This document shows positions 26,201 to 35,448 of a stretch of DNA of 64,000 nt, piece by piece; position 1 is the stretch's first letter, and each line of letters begins with the position of its first letter. The notes under the pieces are model-generated. The model searched no databases and was not told the DNA's origin. It saw nothing but the letters and a program-made list of their open reading frames with translations. Origin of the DNA: an uncultured Clostridia bacterium (GTDB taxonomy: Bacteria; Bacillota; Clostridia; TANB77; CAG-508); assembly GCA_934101145.1 (NCBI GenBank), contig CAKOPZ010000001.1, positions 1-64,000 of the forward strand, given 5' to 3'. The translations under genes and the position numbers were made by a program.

Positions 26201-28339
26201 GTGCCAGAAGATAAGAGACCAGTTGTAGTAGATTTAGCAAATAATACATTGACAGTAAAAATGGAAAAAGAATTTAACAAAACAGAGCCAATGGATGATT
26301 TAGAAGCACTAACAATGGTGATAGAGTGGATAAATGAACATGATGGAATTATGCCAGATAAAAATAGTTCGAGCAAACAAGAGCAACACTATTATGCTAT
26401 TTTAAGAAGAGTGCAAAATAAGTATGGTAAATATCTAGATGGTTTTGAGGATGCAGAAGATTTAACACAAGAAGATAAAGCAAGAATACAAGAGGTGATA
26501 GGGCTTGCATCTGAAATAGATTTATGGGATGCAGAATTACCACCAATACCAAGAACAAGAGGAAAGGCAGAGCAACTAGACCCATTTGCAATAACAGGAG
26601 TTTTAAAGGACTATGTTGAGTTTGAAAATGAAATTGATTCAAATGAAAATGCAACAACATATGAAAAAGTAATAGAGTGGTTAGAAACGCATGAAGGAAA
26701 ATTGCCTGGTCAGAGAAAAGAAGCAACAAAAGAAGAAGTTAATTTATACAATAGATGGCATAATTCAGAAGAGAGAAAAAAGTTAGATGAGTATGTAGGA
26801 GTGCTAATAGAAGAAATACCAGAGAAATATAGAGAAAAAATAGCAAGATTAAGAGAATTAATAGTAGTAAAAAAGACAGCATATGAAGAAGTAATAGAGT
26901 GGTTAGAAACGCATGAATGTAAGTTACCTGGCTGTGGAAAAAAAGCAACAGAAGCAGAAAAGAAATTAGCTCAGAGATGGAATGATTCAAAAGAAAGGAA
27001 AAAGTTAGAAGAGTATGCAGGAGTGCCAATAGAAGAAATACCAGAAGAATATAGAGAGAAAATAGCAAGGTTAAGAGAGTATGGATTGGGAGAGAGAAAA
27101 AAGACAGCATATGAAGAAGTAATAGAGTGGTTAGAAAGTCATGATGGTAAATTGCCTAATCAGAGAAAAGAAGTTAATTTATATAAGAAATGGTATAACT
27201 CAGAAGAGAGAAAAAAATTAGAAGAGTATGAAGGAGTAACAATAGAGGAAATACCAGAGGAATATAGAGAAAAAATAGCTAGATTAAGAGAATTAATAGC
27301 AGTAAAAAAGACAACATATGAAAAAGTCATAGAGTGGTTAGAAACGCATGAATGTAAGTTACCTGGCTGTGGAAAAAAAGCAACAGAAGCAGAAAGAAGA
27401 TTATATGACAGTTGGTATAACTCAGAAGAGAGAAAAAAATTATATGAGTATGTAGGAGTACCAATAGAGGAAATACCAGAAGAATATAGAGAAAAAATAG
27501 CAAGATTAAGAGAGTATGGATTGGGAGAGAGAAAAAAGACAGCATATGAAGAGATCATAGAGTGGTTAGAAACACATGGAGGAAAATTGCCTAGTGCGGG
27601 ACGAAAAGGAGCAACAGAAGAAGAAGTTAATTTATATAAGAAATGGTATAAATCGAAGGAAAGGAAAAAGTTAGAAGAGTATGCAGAAGTGCCAATAGAG
27701 GAAATACCAGAAGAATATAGAGAGAAAATATCAAGATTAAGAGAATTAATAGTAGTAGAAAAGACAGCATATGAAGAGGTCATAAAGTGGTTAGAAACGC
27801 ATGAAGGTAAGTTACCTGGCTGTGGAAAAAAAGCAACAAAAGAAGAAGGTAATTTACATCAGAGATGGTATAAATCAGAAGAGAGGAAAAAGTTAGAAGA
27901 GTATGCAGGAGTGCCAATAGAAGAAATCCCAGAGGAATATAGAGAGAAAATAGCAAGGTTAAGAGAGTATGGATTAGGAGAGAAAAAAAGGACAGCATAT
28001 GAAGAAGTAATAGAGTGGCTAGAGACACATGAGGGTAAATTACCGGGTAATGGAAAAAAAGTATCAAAAGAAGAAAAAAATTTATATCAGGGATGGTATA
28101 AATCAGAAGAAAGGAAAAAGTTAGAAGAGTATGCAGGAGTGCCGATAGATGAAGTACCAGAGGAATATAGAGAAAAAATAGCAAAGCTAAGAGAATTTGG
28201 AATAATGGGGAAAAGAAAATTAAATCAAGTAAAACAGCAAAGAGATGAAGCAAAAAGTGAAAATAATAAGGCAAAGGAATTGGAAAAGGAAGTTGAAGAA
28301 GAGCTAAAAAGAAAAGGCAGAACTCATGCAGAACGTTAA
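23210..28339 (+). CDS. Giant SF2 helicase with seven tandem C-terminal repeats (copy 2)
   Basis: A 1709-residue paralogue of the 17028 gene, offset by 6182 bp. After a few silent differences in the first 25 bases, the DNA appears identical up to about residue 1113 (first change Lys1114Arg). From there the seven repeats differ strongly between copies: units 2 and 4 contain HECKLPGCGKK, and LREYGLGERKK linkers replace LRELIVV. The C-terminal tail (LREFGIMGKRKLN) is conserved again. Same helicase motifs as copy 1. The pattern indicates recent duplication or gene conversion of the enzymatic part and diversification of the repeat array, as if the repeats choose the target. Confidence 0.8.
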   Translation: MEDKLFDIGNFNVIQDEDNYYFFRALNMEDNNDIEQGITRDNDGKIERIRTDRERYEGIAKYGETSKISLEEVYDHIKMHHRKDTNCISLTSNGNVAVGYGRGTYKDRYTMVKIPKEEIGVKVVTAGQYMLQEVYERIEETLGKLSEDEKEKILGIFEEIDKTEENKTLQNMIAKRYSAKKEEINPSKAHLRKGIVYSSPTPRISSYQALSERQLLEVNKVYAKLAVLENENKLKHVIEHLSNSKLREGIGNAFSSMEVIHYGDIAKENIIEIPKEVADIFAIVQQAEEIDKSRVEEVKRALIEAVQSGKEIPQIPEIQSEVRDNISIEEMYELTGGKVEYGRASFIARSMFYLSKSRQNAIALSNVLEEVLGRNSEFEDIIDYVRDDGFRIEPEIITRESNQGIKLSEAVSLNISKEEQNLIEEIKKLSHEELSNVLENGGLLNIKDIISEVYGNDKNSQIDKSRYYAEAIIDKYNWKDIGIEGFKIAERNELVSRLQGKNCEEIYNRLNETGIEESQITKILLNIAMREGFYEQYEQGNIEELLSTKQDILQDNINIELVERFLGYYDIENTEIRLKDYQQRAYNHVDKIFNDKKFAQVILPTGAGKSFVALAQMQKYASEHQKEKMLYLAPQDEILNQMKRYITKYIHGKQNTVGKSEEEIIAEVFPNITFETYSGLLAKRGEEITKEEYGMIVLDELHRTGAKEWEGKVNELLENQGEDVKVLGITATPTRDVDGRDMAEETAKKLGYTEEEVKQGKHIASNMTLENAIRMGYVVNPKLVYCKYDLIASGKMDRLIEKIEGIEDQTKKAEEIKKYFDLRTKLNEDIDKEIGEDTRKKLEEEARKNLDSGIGKEEILKQNVKKGGKYIVFLPVSDQGDIEDEDGNRIGTKTGEDKILAYQDYINKVFEGTEIVPQLHSLLGSYSKDKNKEELEAFESDRTDDTKFMVVMNKLNEGIHVDGVDGIIWFRALDDNSRILYLQQLGRAIYAIDEDNPVPEDKRPVVVDLANNTLTVKMEKEFNKTEPMDDLEALTMVIEWINEHDGIMPDKNSSSKQEQHYYAILRRVQNKYGKYLDGFEDAEDLTQEDKARIQEVIGLASEIDLWDAELPPIPRTRGKAEQLDPFAITGVLKDYVEFENEIDSNENATTYEKVIEWLETHEGKLPGQRKEATKEEVNLYNRWHNSEERKKLDEYVGVLIEEIPEKYREKIARLRELIVVKKTAYEEVIEWLETHECKLPGCGKKATEAEKKLAQRWNDSKERKKLEEYAGVPIEEIPEEYREKIARLREYGLGERKKTAYEEVIEWLESHDGKLPNQRKEVNLYKKWYNSEERKKLEEYEGVTIEEIPEEYREKIARLRELIAVKKTTYEKVIEWLETHECKLPGCGKKATEAERRLYDSWYNSEERKKLYEYVGVPIEEIPEEYREKIARLREYGLGERKKTAYEEIIEWLETHGGKLPSAGRKGATEEEVNLYKKWYKSKERKKLEEYAEVPIEEIPEEYREKISRLRELIVVEKTAYEEVIKWLETHEGKLPGCGKKATKEEGNLHQRWYKSEERKKLEEYAGVPIEEIPEEYREKIARLREYGLGEKKRTAYEEVIEWLETHEGKLPGNGKKVSKEEKNLYQGWYKSEERKKLEEYAGVPIDEVPEEYREKIAKLREFGIMGKRKLNQVKQQRDEAKSENNKAKELEKEVEEELKRKGRTHAER
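26654..28210 (+). repeat. Seven ~220-bp tandem coding repeats, helicase copy 2
   Basis: Same unit as copy 1 but with a different set of sequences; alternate units share the Cys-containing HECKLPGCGKK form. Confidence 0.9.
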
Positions 28340-28409
28340 AAATTTATTACAAGCATAATAATAAAAAATATGTTACTTAAATAATTAGAAGATTTAAAGT
28401 AAATATCAA

Positions 28410-28455
28410 AATAGGGTATAGAAAAATTTGTATGATTTTTTATACTCTATTTTTG
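28410..28455 (+). terminator. Terminator of helicase copy 2
   Basis: ATAGGGTATAGAAAAA pairs, with one mismatch, with TTTTTTATACTCTAT, followed by TTTTG. Confidence 0.7.
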
Positions 28456-28535
28456 TATAAATTAGCAATATTCACTCTTTAAGTAAACAAAACATAATAT
28501 ATAGCATAAAAAGTATATATAAAGGGGTGAAAGAA

Positions 28536-29792
28536 ATGCCAAGTTACATAATAGAAGGAGGAAAGAAACTTGAAGGAGAAGTAAAAGTATCTGGCTCAAA
28601 AAATGCATCTTTACCTATTTTAGCAGCTTCTATATTAAATGGTGGTGTTACAAAACTATATAATATACCTAATATACGAGATACACAAATTACGCAGGAA
28701 ATACTTAAATTTTTAGGTTGCAAAATAAGAAAAAATAATGTTAAAATAGAAGTTAATTCAAAAAATATTAATAAAAAAGAAATACCAGAAGAACTTATGC
28801 ATCAGATGAGATCTACTGTAATACTTGCTGGAGCATTAATAGGAAGATTTAAGGAAGCAACATTTTCATATCCAGGTGGATGTGATATCGGAGCAAGACC
28901 AATTGATTTACATTTGAAAAGTTTTGAAAAATTAGGCATAAATATTTCCGAAGAGGGTGGATTTATTGTATGCAAATGTGATAAAATAATAGGTGCCAAT
29001 ATTGACTTGGATTTTCCAAGTGTTGGAGCAACGGAAAATATTATTTTAGCTTCTGTTTTTGCACAAGGAGTTACAAAAATTACAAATGCTGCAATGGAAC
29101 CAGAGATAATTGATTTAGCAAACTGTTTGAATAAAATGGGAGCTAATATTTGTGGAGCAGGAACGAATGTTATTGAGATTACAGGAGTGAAAAAGTTAAA
29201 GAGTATAAGTTATACGGTTATGGCAGATAGAATCGAGGCAGGGACACTTCTTTGCATGGCTGCTGCTACAAGTGGATGTGTGAAGTTAAATAATGTTGAA
29301 CCAATGCATATAAGCCCAATTATAAATAAATTGAGAGAATGTGGCTGCAAGATTGAAGAAAATACAAATTCTGTTATTTTGGAAGCACCAAAAAGACTTA
29401 AGGCAGTTGATATTAATACAATGCCATATCCTGGATTTCCAACAGATATGCAGTCAGTTTTTGCAAGTATGCTTACAACTGCTAAGGGAACATCTATGAT
29501 TGTGGAGAATATTTTTGAAAATAGATATAGATATATTCCAGAATTAAAAAAGATGGGGGCAAAGGTAAAAATAGAAGGAAGAACAGCGGTTATAACTGGT
29601 GTAAAAAGATTAAGCGCAAGCAAGGTGAAAAGTACTGACTTAAGAGGTGGTGCTGGACTTGTAACTGCAGGATTAATGGCAAGAGGAAAAACAAAAGTAA
29701 CAGATATAGAATATATATTAAGAGGCTATGAAAATTTGGATAAAAAGTTGAATAAGCTAGGAGCTACTATTTATCAGGAAGAAGGTGAGTAA
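28536..29792 (+). CDS. murA: UDP-N-acetylglucosamine 1-carboxyvinyltransferase
   Basis: Transfers enolpyruvate from PEP to UDP-GlcNAc, the first committed step of peptidoglycan synthesis. The 418-residue protein has the EPSP-synthase-type double domain: EVKVSGSKNASLPIL at the N-terminus (Lys-Asn of the UDP-GlcNAc site), the loop PGGCDIGARPIDLH carrying the fosfomycin-target cysteine, and PTDMQS. I choose ATG 28536 with AAAGGGG upstream over GTG 28527. The stop abuts the ATG of ftsQ, so they are translationally linked. Confidence 0.96.
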   Translation: MPSYIIEGGKKLEGEVKVSGSKNASLPILAASILNGGVTKLYNIPNIRDTQITQEILKFLGCKIRKNNVKIEVNSKNINKKEIPEELMHQMRSTVILAGALIGRFKEATFSYPGGCDIGARPIDLHLKSFEKLGINISEEGGFIVCKCDKIIGANIDLDFPSVGATENIILASVFAQGVTKITNAAMEPEIIDLANCLNKMGANICGAGTNVIEITGVKKLKSISYTVMADRIEAGTLLCMAAATSGCVKLNNVEPMHISPIINKLRECGCKIEENTNSVILEAPKRLKAVDINTMPYPGFPTDMQSVFASMLTTAKGTSMIVENIFENRYRYIPELKKMGAKVKIEGRTAVITGVKRLSASKVKSTDLRGGAGLVTAGLMARGKTKVTDIEYILRGYENLDKKLNKLGATIYQEEGE

Positions 29793-30927
29793 ATGGCAAA
29801 AGGGACTAATGACGAAAATTTAGATTTGTTTTATTTAAATATTGAACAAGATGAAAAAGAGAGAAACGAAAAAGGCAATAAAAAAGTATCAAAGAAAGTA
29901 AAGAATAAGAGAAATAATAAGAAAAAGAATTCAAAATTAAATGTAAATAAGAAAAATTCTAAAAATGTAAAAAAATCTAATAGCCAAAATACAAAAGATA
30001 ATAAATTTAATTTTGATGATGAGATTATTATTGGACTTAGAAGGATTGATGAAGGTGGGGACAAGCCTAAAAACAAAAGGGTAAATAATAATGTTTCAAA
30101 GAATAATAAGAAAAAGAAGATGCAGAAAAGTAAAGCAAAAAAATTAACACCTGAACAGCAACGTGCAAAGGAACGCGCAAAAAGAAAAAGAAAAGCTATT
30201 TTTCGTACAACAAAGTGGCTTATGCTATTTGCTATAATAATAGGAGGAGCTGTTTATGCAATTTTATCACCAATATTTAATATTAAACAGATAAATGTAA
30301 CGGGCAATTCCAAAGTAAGTACTGATGAGATTGTAAGTTTATCGGGACTTACAATTGATCAAAATATGTTTACATATAAAATGAGTGATGTTAAAAGTAA
30401 AATAAAAGAAAATGCATATATTGATACTATTAATGTAAGCAGAAAGATTCCTGACTCTATTGATATAGAAGTAACAGAGAGACAAGCAAGCTTTGCTATT
30501 GAATATGCAAATGCATATGCGTATATTAGTAGTCAAGGTTATATCTTGGAAATATCTAATCAAAAAACAAATTTACCAATTTTAACGGGAATCAAAACAG
30601 AAAATGAAGAGATACAACCAGGAAAAAGGCTTTGCAGTGATGATTTAAAAAGACTTCGGAGATGTGCTAAAGATTATGGAGGCAGCTTTAAGTAATAATT
30701 TGTCAAATTTAATTACAAAAATAAATGTGGCAGATACGTATGATTATGTTTTAACATTGCAAAGTAAAAAGAAAACAGTTTATCTAGGAGATACATCAAA
30801 TTTAAGTACGAAGATGTTATGGATTTTGACATTTAACGAAAAAGAAGGAGATACTGCAGGAGATATAATACTAAACATGAACTTAAATGATGAGAAAAAT
30901 AAACCTGTGTTTAGAAAGAAAGTATAG
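29793..30927 (+). CDS. ftsQ: Cell-division protein FtsQ/DivIB, read through a +1 shift at CGG
   Basis: A divisome protein linking FtsL/FtsB and the septal synthase. The first part has a long Lys/Asn-rich cytoplasmic tail (to about 140), one membrane helix (about 145-160) and a POTRA domain beginning FNIKQINVTGNSKVS. An in-frame CGG at 30657-30659 would lead to a stop at 30695. Skipping its C reads RL-GDVLKIMEAALSNNL and continues through TYDYVLTLQSKKKTVYLG to KPVFRKKV, the normal FtsQ C-terminal beta domain, for 377 residues in all. It sits between murA and DUF881 genes, the standard location. The unshifted product would lack the domain that recruits FtsB/FtsL. Confidence 0.88.
30657..30659 (+). 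other. In-frame CGG, inferred +1 recoding site in ftsQ
   Basis: Context CTT-CGG-AGA, nearly the same as the alr site. Reading CTT-(C)-GGA-GAT restores the frame. Confidence 0.65.
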
Positions 30928-30938
30928 GAGGTAAGAAA

Positions 30939-31664
30939 GTGAAGAAAAAGCAAGTTGCTATGACACTTGGAATAATGTGTATAATGTTAACTTCTGGAAT
31001 ATGTATTCAAGTTAGAACAATGAATAATGCTTCTACAACGGCTTCTGGAAACTTATCTGATAATGAATTAAGAGACAATGTTTTAAAATGGAAGGAAAAA
31101 TATGATAATGTGTCTGCTGAATTGAAAAAAGCAGAAAAGAATTTGGAAAAGGTAAGACAGAGAGCTACTCAAAATGATACAACAGCAACAGCAAAACAAG
31201 AGGAATTGAAAAAAAATAATACTTTGCTTGGACTTACAAATGTGGTAGGACCAGGAATTGTTATTGAAATTGCAGATGGAGATAATCCAATTCTTGCAAT
31301 AGATAATCCAAGTGACCTTTTGGTTCATAATGATGATTTAATGAGTTTAGTAAATGAATTGAAAAATGCAGGAGCAGAAGCAATTGAAATAAATGGACAA
31401 AGAATTGTAAATAATTCTGCAATAACTTGTGAAGGAAATATTATAAAAGTAAATGGAGAAAAAATTGGTTCACCATTTACAATTAAAGCTATTGGGTCAC
31501 AAGCGTTATTATACGGATCAATTACGAGAAGTGGATCGTATTTGGATATTATGAAGAACAGAGGAGTTAATGTAAAAAGCGTAAGCCAAAAGGGAAAAAT
31601 TCATATAAGTAAATATAGTGGAACAATTAGTTATAATTATTTACAAACCGCTAAGCAAAAGTAA
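30939..31664 (+). CDS. DUF881-family protein (first of two)
   Basis: A 241-residue protein with an N-terminal membrane helix, a coiled coil (about 45-90, KWKEKYDNVSAELKKAEK) and the DUF881/YlxW domain (GLTNVVGPGIVIEIADG, LVNELKNAGAEAIEINGQRI). Such genes lie in the division cluster of many Firmicutes and are thought to act at the septal membrane; mechanism unknown. The start is GTG 30939 after TAGGAGG. It is followed 24 bp later by a paralogue. Confidence 0.85.
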   Translation: MKKKQVAMTLGIMCIMLTSGICIQVRTMNNASTTASGNLSDNELRDNVLKWKEKYDNVSAELKKAEKNLEKVRQRATQNDTTATAKQEELKKNNTLLGLTNVVGPGIVIEIADGDNPILAIDNPSDLLVHNDDLMSLVNELKNAGAEAIEINGQRIVNNSAITCEGNIIKVNGEKIGSPFTIKAIGSQALLYGSITRSGSYLDIMKNRGVNVKSVSQKGKIHISKYSGTISYNYLQTAKQK

Positions 31665-31688
31665 TAAATAAAAAGAAAGGAATGTTAT

Positions 31689-32420
31689 ATGTTTAAAAAA
31701 TTCAAACTTAATAATTTGGCTGTTTCTCTAGTAATGTTTATTGTATGTGTTTCTTTTGTAAGTGTAATGCTAATGCAGTTTAAAACTGTGGAAGAAACAG
31801 ATATAACAGATATTGAAAATATGAGAGAGGCAGAGCTTAGAAAATCTCTTGCAGAATGGAAATCAAAGTATGAAGAAACATATGCAAGTTTAGAAAAGAC
31901 AAATCAAAAAATTGCAGAATATAAGGATAAGATGGAAAAAAATGAAGCTACATCAGAACTTGTTGATAAAGAACTTGAACAGTCTAATATAGCTGTTGGA
32001 AAAACAGCTGTTACTGGCGAGGGAGTTATTGTAACATTAAATGATGGAAAAGAGGAAAATATATCTGCATGGGATTTGATATATTTAGTGAATGAACTTA
32101 GATATGCAGGAGCAGAGGCTATTTCTATAAATGATATTAGAATTATTAATACAGCAGAAATAGTTGATTTAGCAGATTATACATATATTTCTGTCGGGGG
32201 GAACAGATTGCAGGCACCATATGTTGTTAAAGCAATAGGAAACCAGACATATTTATCAAGTATATTAAACCTAAAAGATAGTGGATATGTTGATTTGTAT
32301 AAAAATGCAGCTGATTCTGATAAACAGGTTAGTATGGAGACAAGTAAAAAAATACAAATACCAAAGTATAATGGAGATATGACATGTAAATATATGAAAG
32401 TAGAGGAGGATAAGGAATGA
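31689..32420 (+). CDS. DUF881-family protein (second of two)
   Basis: A 243-residue paralogue of the preceding gene with the same plan: membrane helix (about 9-29), coiled coil (about 45-85), then VTGEGVIVTLNDG and LVNELRYAGAEAISINDIRI. Such tandem pairs are common upstream of sbp and ftsA-ftsZ. It overlaps the next gene by four bases (ATGA), so the two are translationally coupled. Confidence 0.85.
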   Translation: MFKKFKLNNLAVSLVMFIVCVSFVSVMLMQFKTVEETDITDIENMREAELRKSLAEWKSKYEETYASLEKTNQKIAEYKDKMEKNEATSELVDKELEQSNIAVGKTAVTGEGVIVTLNDGKEENISAWDLIYLVNELRYAGAEAISINDIRIINTAEIVDLADYTYISVGGNRLQAPYVVKAIGNQTYLSSILNLKDSGYVDLYKNAADSDKQVSMETSKKIQIPKYNGDMTCKYMKVEEDKE

Positions 32421-32788
32421 TTTTTGTAGCAATTTTAATAGGATGCATAGTAGGAGCATTTATTGGATTAAATAGTCCTATTATTCCATATACATATTCA
32501 GGATATCTTGCAATTGCAATTATTGCAGCACTTGATTCAGTTTTTGGAGGTATAACATCTACATTAAATAAAACTTTTGACCTTAAAATATTTGTGTCAG
32601 GTTTTTTTGGAAATGCAATACTTTCAATATTACTTACATATTTAGGTCAAAAATTAAATGTTGACATTTATCTTGCTGCTATTGTAGTTTTTGTTGGAAG
32701 AATGTTTACAAATTTGGCTATGATAAGAAGACATTATTTGGATAAATTTGTAAAATATAGACAAGAGAAAGCTAAAAAACAAAGTTAG
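32417..32788 (+). CDS. sbp: Small basic protein (DUF1290)
   Basis: A 123-residue membrane protein with three to four helices (GCIVGAFIGLNSP, LAIAIIAALDSVFGG, FGNAILSILLTYLG, AAIVVFVGRMFTNLA) and a basic C-terminus. It matches the small basic protein family found upstream of ftsA-ftsZ in Firmicutes; role unknown. Coupled to the DUF881 gene through an ATGA overlap. Confidence 0.88.
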   Translation: MIFVAILIGCIVGAFIGLNSPIIPYTYSGYLAIAIIAALDSVFGGITSTLNKTFDLKIFVSGFFGNAILSILLTYLGQKLNVDIYLAAIVVFVGRMFTNLAMIRRHYLDKFVKYRQEKAKKQS

Positions 32789-32840
32789 ACATTTATTACA
32801 AATTTATTACAAAAATGTTACAAAAATATTACAATTTCTA

Positions 32841-32869
32841 TTGACTTTTTACTAAAATTGTAATATTCT
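32841..32869 (+). promoter_or_regulatory. Promoter of ftsA-ftsZ with upstream TTACAAA repeats
   Basis: TTGACT (32841-32846) and TATTCT (32864-32869), 17 bp apart. Four TTACAA-type repeats lie just upstream (about 32795-32835), possibly an operator. Confidence 0.6.
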
Positions 32870-32907
32870 TATGGAGAAAAAGAAGCAAAAATTGGAGGAG
32901 AAGAACT

Positions 32908-34134
32908 TTGGCAATCGGAGATATAATTGTGGGAATAGACATTGGCACTTCGAAGGTAAGTTTAGTAATAGGAGAAGTCAATAATTTCAATCAAATAGAA
33001 ATAATTTGCACAAAATGTTGTAGTTGCAGAGGTATAAAAAAAGCAAAGATTATTGACGAAGACGAAATAGGTGGATCAATATCAAAACTTATAAAAGAAG
33101 CAGAGACAGAAAACGAATTAACTATTAATTCTGCTTATTTAACTATACCAGGTAAATATGTTACTATCGTACAAAACAGCATTTTAAAAGAAGCCAAGGA
33201 TAAGTATGCAGGAATATCAACAAAAGATGTGTATTCTGCATTATCTCAGGTAAAAGATATAGATATTCCAGATGGAAAACAAATAATTGATATAGTTACA
33301 GATGAATTTATATTAGATAATGGAAAAGCAGTACAAGATCCAGTAGGAAGCTTAAGCTCAAGTTTTACGGTAAAGGCACAAGTTGTTTTAGCTGATAAGG
33401 ATTACATGAAACAATTATCAAATATATTTAGGAAAATAGACATTGATATAGATGGTCTTGTTCCTGTAACTCTTGCTGAAAGAAGCCTTGTACTTGATGG
33501 AAATGAGCTTAATGATAATGTGATGCTTTTAGATATAGGAGCTGGAAATACAGATATAGGTGTATTTGAAGGCTTATCATTTGCATATACAAATACAATT
33601 CCACTAGGAGGAGATAATATCACAAATGATATTGCATTAGTACTTAACATTTCTGAAGAAGAGGCAGACAAATTAAAAAGACAATATGGTTTAGCTCTAA
33701 AATCTTTGATTGATAATGATAATGAAATTTTATTATCTACATGCAAAGATGAAAATAGAAAAATAATAAAAAGTTCTGAATTAATAGAGATTATTGAAGC
33801 AAGAATTGAAGAGATTTTTTCTTTAGTTAATAGAGATATAACTGCACAGGGTGTAAAACCAAGAATAAATAATGTTATTCTTACAGGTCAAGGAATAACA
33901 AACATTAATAAAAGTGATGTTGCAGGAAAGATTATTTTAAATATACCTGTAAAAATATCAACAGGAAGAGCAATAAGCACTGTTAGACCAGAATATAGAA
34001 CAGCATATGCACTTGTGAGATATATTGCATCAAGACCTTTTGCAAAAACAGTTTCAAGCAATATAGATTCTACTGCAAAGGAAAGTTTTTTCCAAACAAT
34101 ATTAGAAAGAATTAAAGAATTTTTTTATTCTTAA
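32908..34134 (+). CDS. ftsA: Cell-division protein FtsA
   Basis: An actin-like ATPase that tethers FtsZ to the membrane. The 408-residue protein has the SHS2/actin fold landmarks: VGIDIGTSKVSLVIGEV at the N-terminus (phosphate 1), LLDIGAGNTDIGVFEG (phosphate 2) and NVILTGQGI (adenosine). The C-terminus (FFQTILERIKEFFYS) fits the amphipathic membrane-targeting helix. The start is TTG at 32908, preceded by GGAGGAG. Next gene is ftsZ, 55 bp on. Confidence 0.94.
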   Translation: MAIGDIIVGIDIGTSKVSLVIGEVNNFNQIEIICTKCCSCRGIKKAKIIDEDEIGGSISKLIKEAETENELTINSAYLTIPGKYVTIVQNSILKEAKDKYAGISTKDVYSALSQVKDIDIPDGKQIIDIVTDEFILDNGKAVQDPVGSLSSSFTVKAQVVLADKDYMKQLSNIFRKIDIDIDGLVPVTLAERSLVLDGNELNDNVMLLDIGAGNTDIGVFEGLSFAYTNTIPLGGDNITNDIALVLNISEEEADKLKRQYGLALKSLIDNDNEILLSTCKDENRKIIKSSELIEIIEARIEEIFSLVNRDITAQGVKPRINNVILTGQGITNINKSDVAGKIILNIPVKISTGRAISTVRPEYRTAYALVRYIASRPFAKTVSSNIDSTAKESFFQTILERIKEFFYS

Positions 34135-34189
34135 TAGATAAAACAGATGATAGTAAAATATAGTAATTTAGATTAGAGGAGGAAATAGT

Positions 34190-35311
34190 ATGTTAATGGA
34201 TAGCACAGACGAGAATACAATGCTAGATGGAACAGCTACAATTAAAGTAATAGGAGTAGGTGGAGCAGGAAACAACGCAGTAAATAGAATGGTTGATTCT
34301 GGTATAAAAGGTGTAGAATTTATTGCTGTAAATACAGATAGACAAGCATTAGTACTTTCAAAAGCAGCATCAAAAATTCAAATTGGTGAAAAAATAACAA
34401 GAGGTTTAGGAGCAGGAGCTAACCCAGATATAGGTGCACAAGCTGCAGAAGAAAGCAAATCAGAAATTGCAGAAGCTTTACGCGGAGCAGATATGGTATT
34501 TGTTACAGCCGGAATGGGTGGAGGAACAGGTACAGGTGCTGCACCAATTATAGCTGCCACTGCAAAAGAGATGGGAATTTTAACCATAGGTGTTGTTACA
34601 AAACCATTTACATTTGAAGGCAAAAAAAGATTATCACAAGCTGAACGTGGCGTAGAGAGCTTAAAAGGTAAAGTTGATACTTTAGTAGTTATTCCAAATG
34701 ACAAACTATTACAAGTAATTGATAGAAAAACATCAATTGTAGAGGCATTTAAAATGGCTGATGATGTTTTAAGACAAGGTGTTCAAGGTATATCTGACCT
34801 TATTGCTATACCAGGACTTGTAAACTTAGACTTTGCAGATGTTAAAACAATTATGTTAAATACAGGTATGGCTCATATGGGTATTGGTAGAGCATCTGGA
34901 GAAAATAGAGCAGAAGATGCAGCAAAACAAGCTGTACAAAGTCCATTACTTGAAACTTCAATCGAAGGTGCAAGAGGTGTTATTATTAACATTACAGGTG
35001 GAAATAACCTTGGATTACATGAAGTTAATACAGCAGCTGAATTAATTCAACGTAGTGTTGATCCAGAAGCAAATATTATATTTGGTGCAGTAATTGATGA
35101 AAGTCTTGATGAAGACATAGTTATAACAGTTATTGCAACTGGATTTGAGAAGGAACCAGGAGTAATGTCAAATATTCCAGTAGGAGAAATTATTGACAAA
35201 GCATGGGACAAAAAATTAAATTCAATTCCAACACCAGTAGATAATTCAAACTCTGCTGATAACTTAGATATACCATCTTTTTTAAGAAAAAACAAAGGTA
35301 TGAATAAATAG
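34190..35311 (+). CDS. ftsZ: Cell-division protein FtsZ
   Basis: The tubulin-like GTPase that forms the Z ring. The 373-residue protein has [17 protein letters not shown] near residue 18, the tubulin signature [12 protein letters not shown] near 110 and the T7-loop region [12 protein letters not shown] variable linker precedes the C-terminal peptide [11 protein letters not shown], which binds FtsA and other partners. AGAGGAGG lies before the ATG; Met-Leu-Met at the start leaves a 2-residue ambiguity. Ends at a strong terminator. Confidence 0.98.
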   Translation: MLMDSTDENTMLDGTATIKVIGVGGAGNNAVNRMVDSGIKGVEFIAVNTDRQALVLSKAASKIQIGEKITRGLGAGANPDIGAQAAEESKSEIAEALRGADMVFVTAGMGGGTGTGAAPIIAATAKEMGILTIGVVTKPFTFEGKKRLSQAERGVESLKGKVDTLVVIPNDKLLQVIDRKTSIVEAFKMADDVLRQGVQGISDLIAIPGLVNLDFADVKTIMLNTGMAHMGIGRASGENRAEDAAKQAVQSPLLETSIEGARGVIINITGGNNLGLHEVNTAAELIQRSVDPEANIIFGAVIDESLDEDIVITVIATGFEKEPGVMSNIPVGEIIDKAWDKKLNSIPTPVDNSNSADNLDIPSFLRKNKGMNK

Positions 35312-35332
35312 AATCTAAATAAGTAAAATAAT

Positions 35333-35370
35333 AAAAGAAATAATCTTATTTTGTAGATTATTTCTTTTTT
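35333..35370 (+). terminator. Intrinsic terminator of ftsZ
   Basis: AAAAGAAATAATCT (35333-35346) pairs with AGATTATTTCTTTT (35355-35368), continuing into T. Confidence 0.88.
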
Positions 35371-35448
35371 TCGTGCCTAAGATATGACAACATTTTAAAT
35401 TTAGATGTTGTACAATATGATATGTAAAAATCATGAAGGATGATTTAT

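Noticed and set aside
30664..30927. An 87-residue gene after ftsQ
   Set aside because: It is the C-terminal domain of FtsQ in the +1 frame; no ribosome site.
35388..35416. Sigma-A promoter with TACAAT for spoIIGA
   Set aside because: The -10 is good but I found no acceptable -35; the Spo0A-dependent arrangement cannot be judged by eye.
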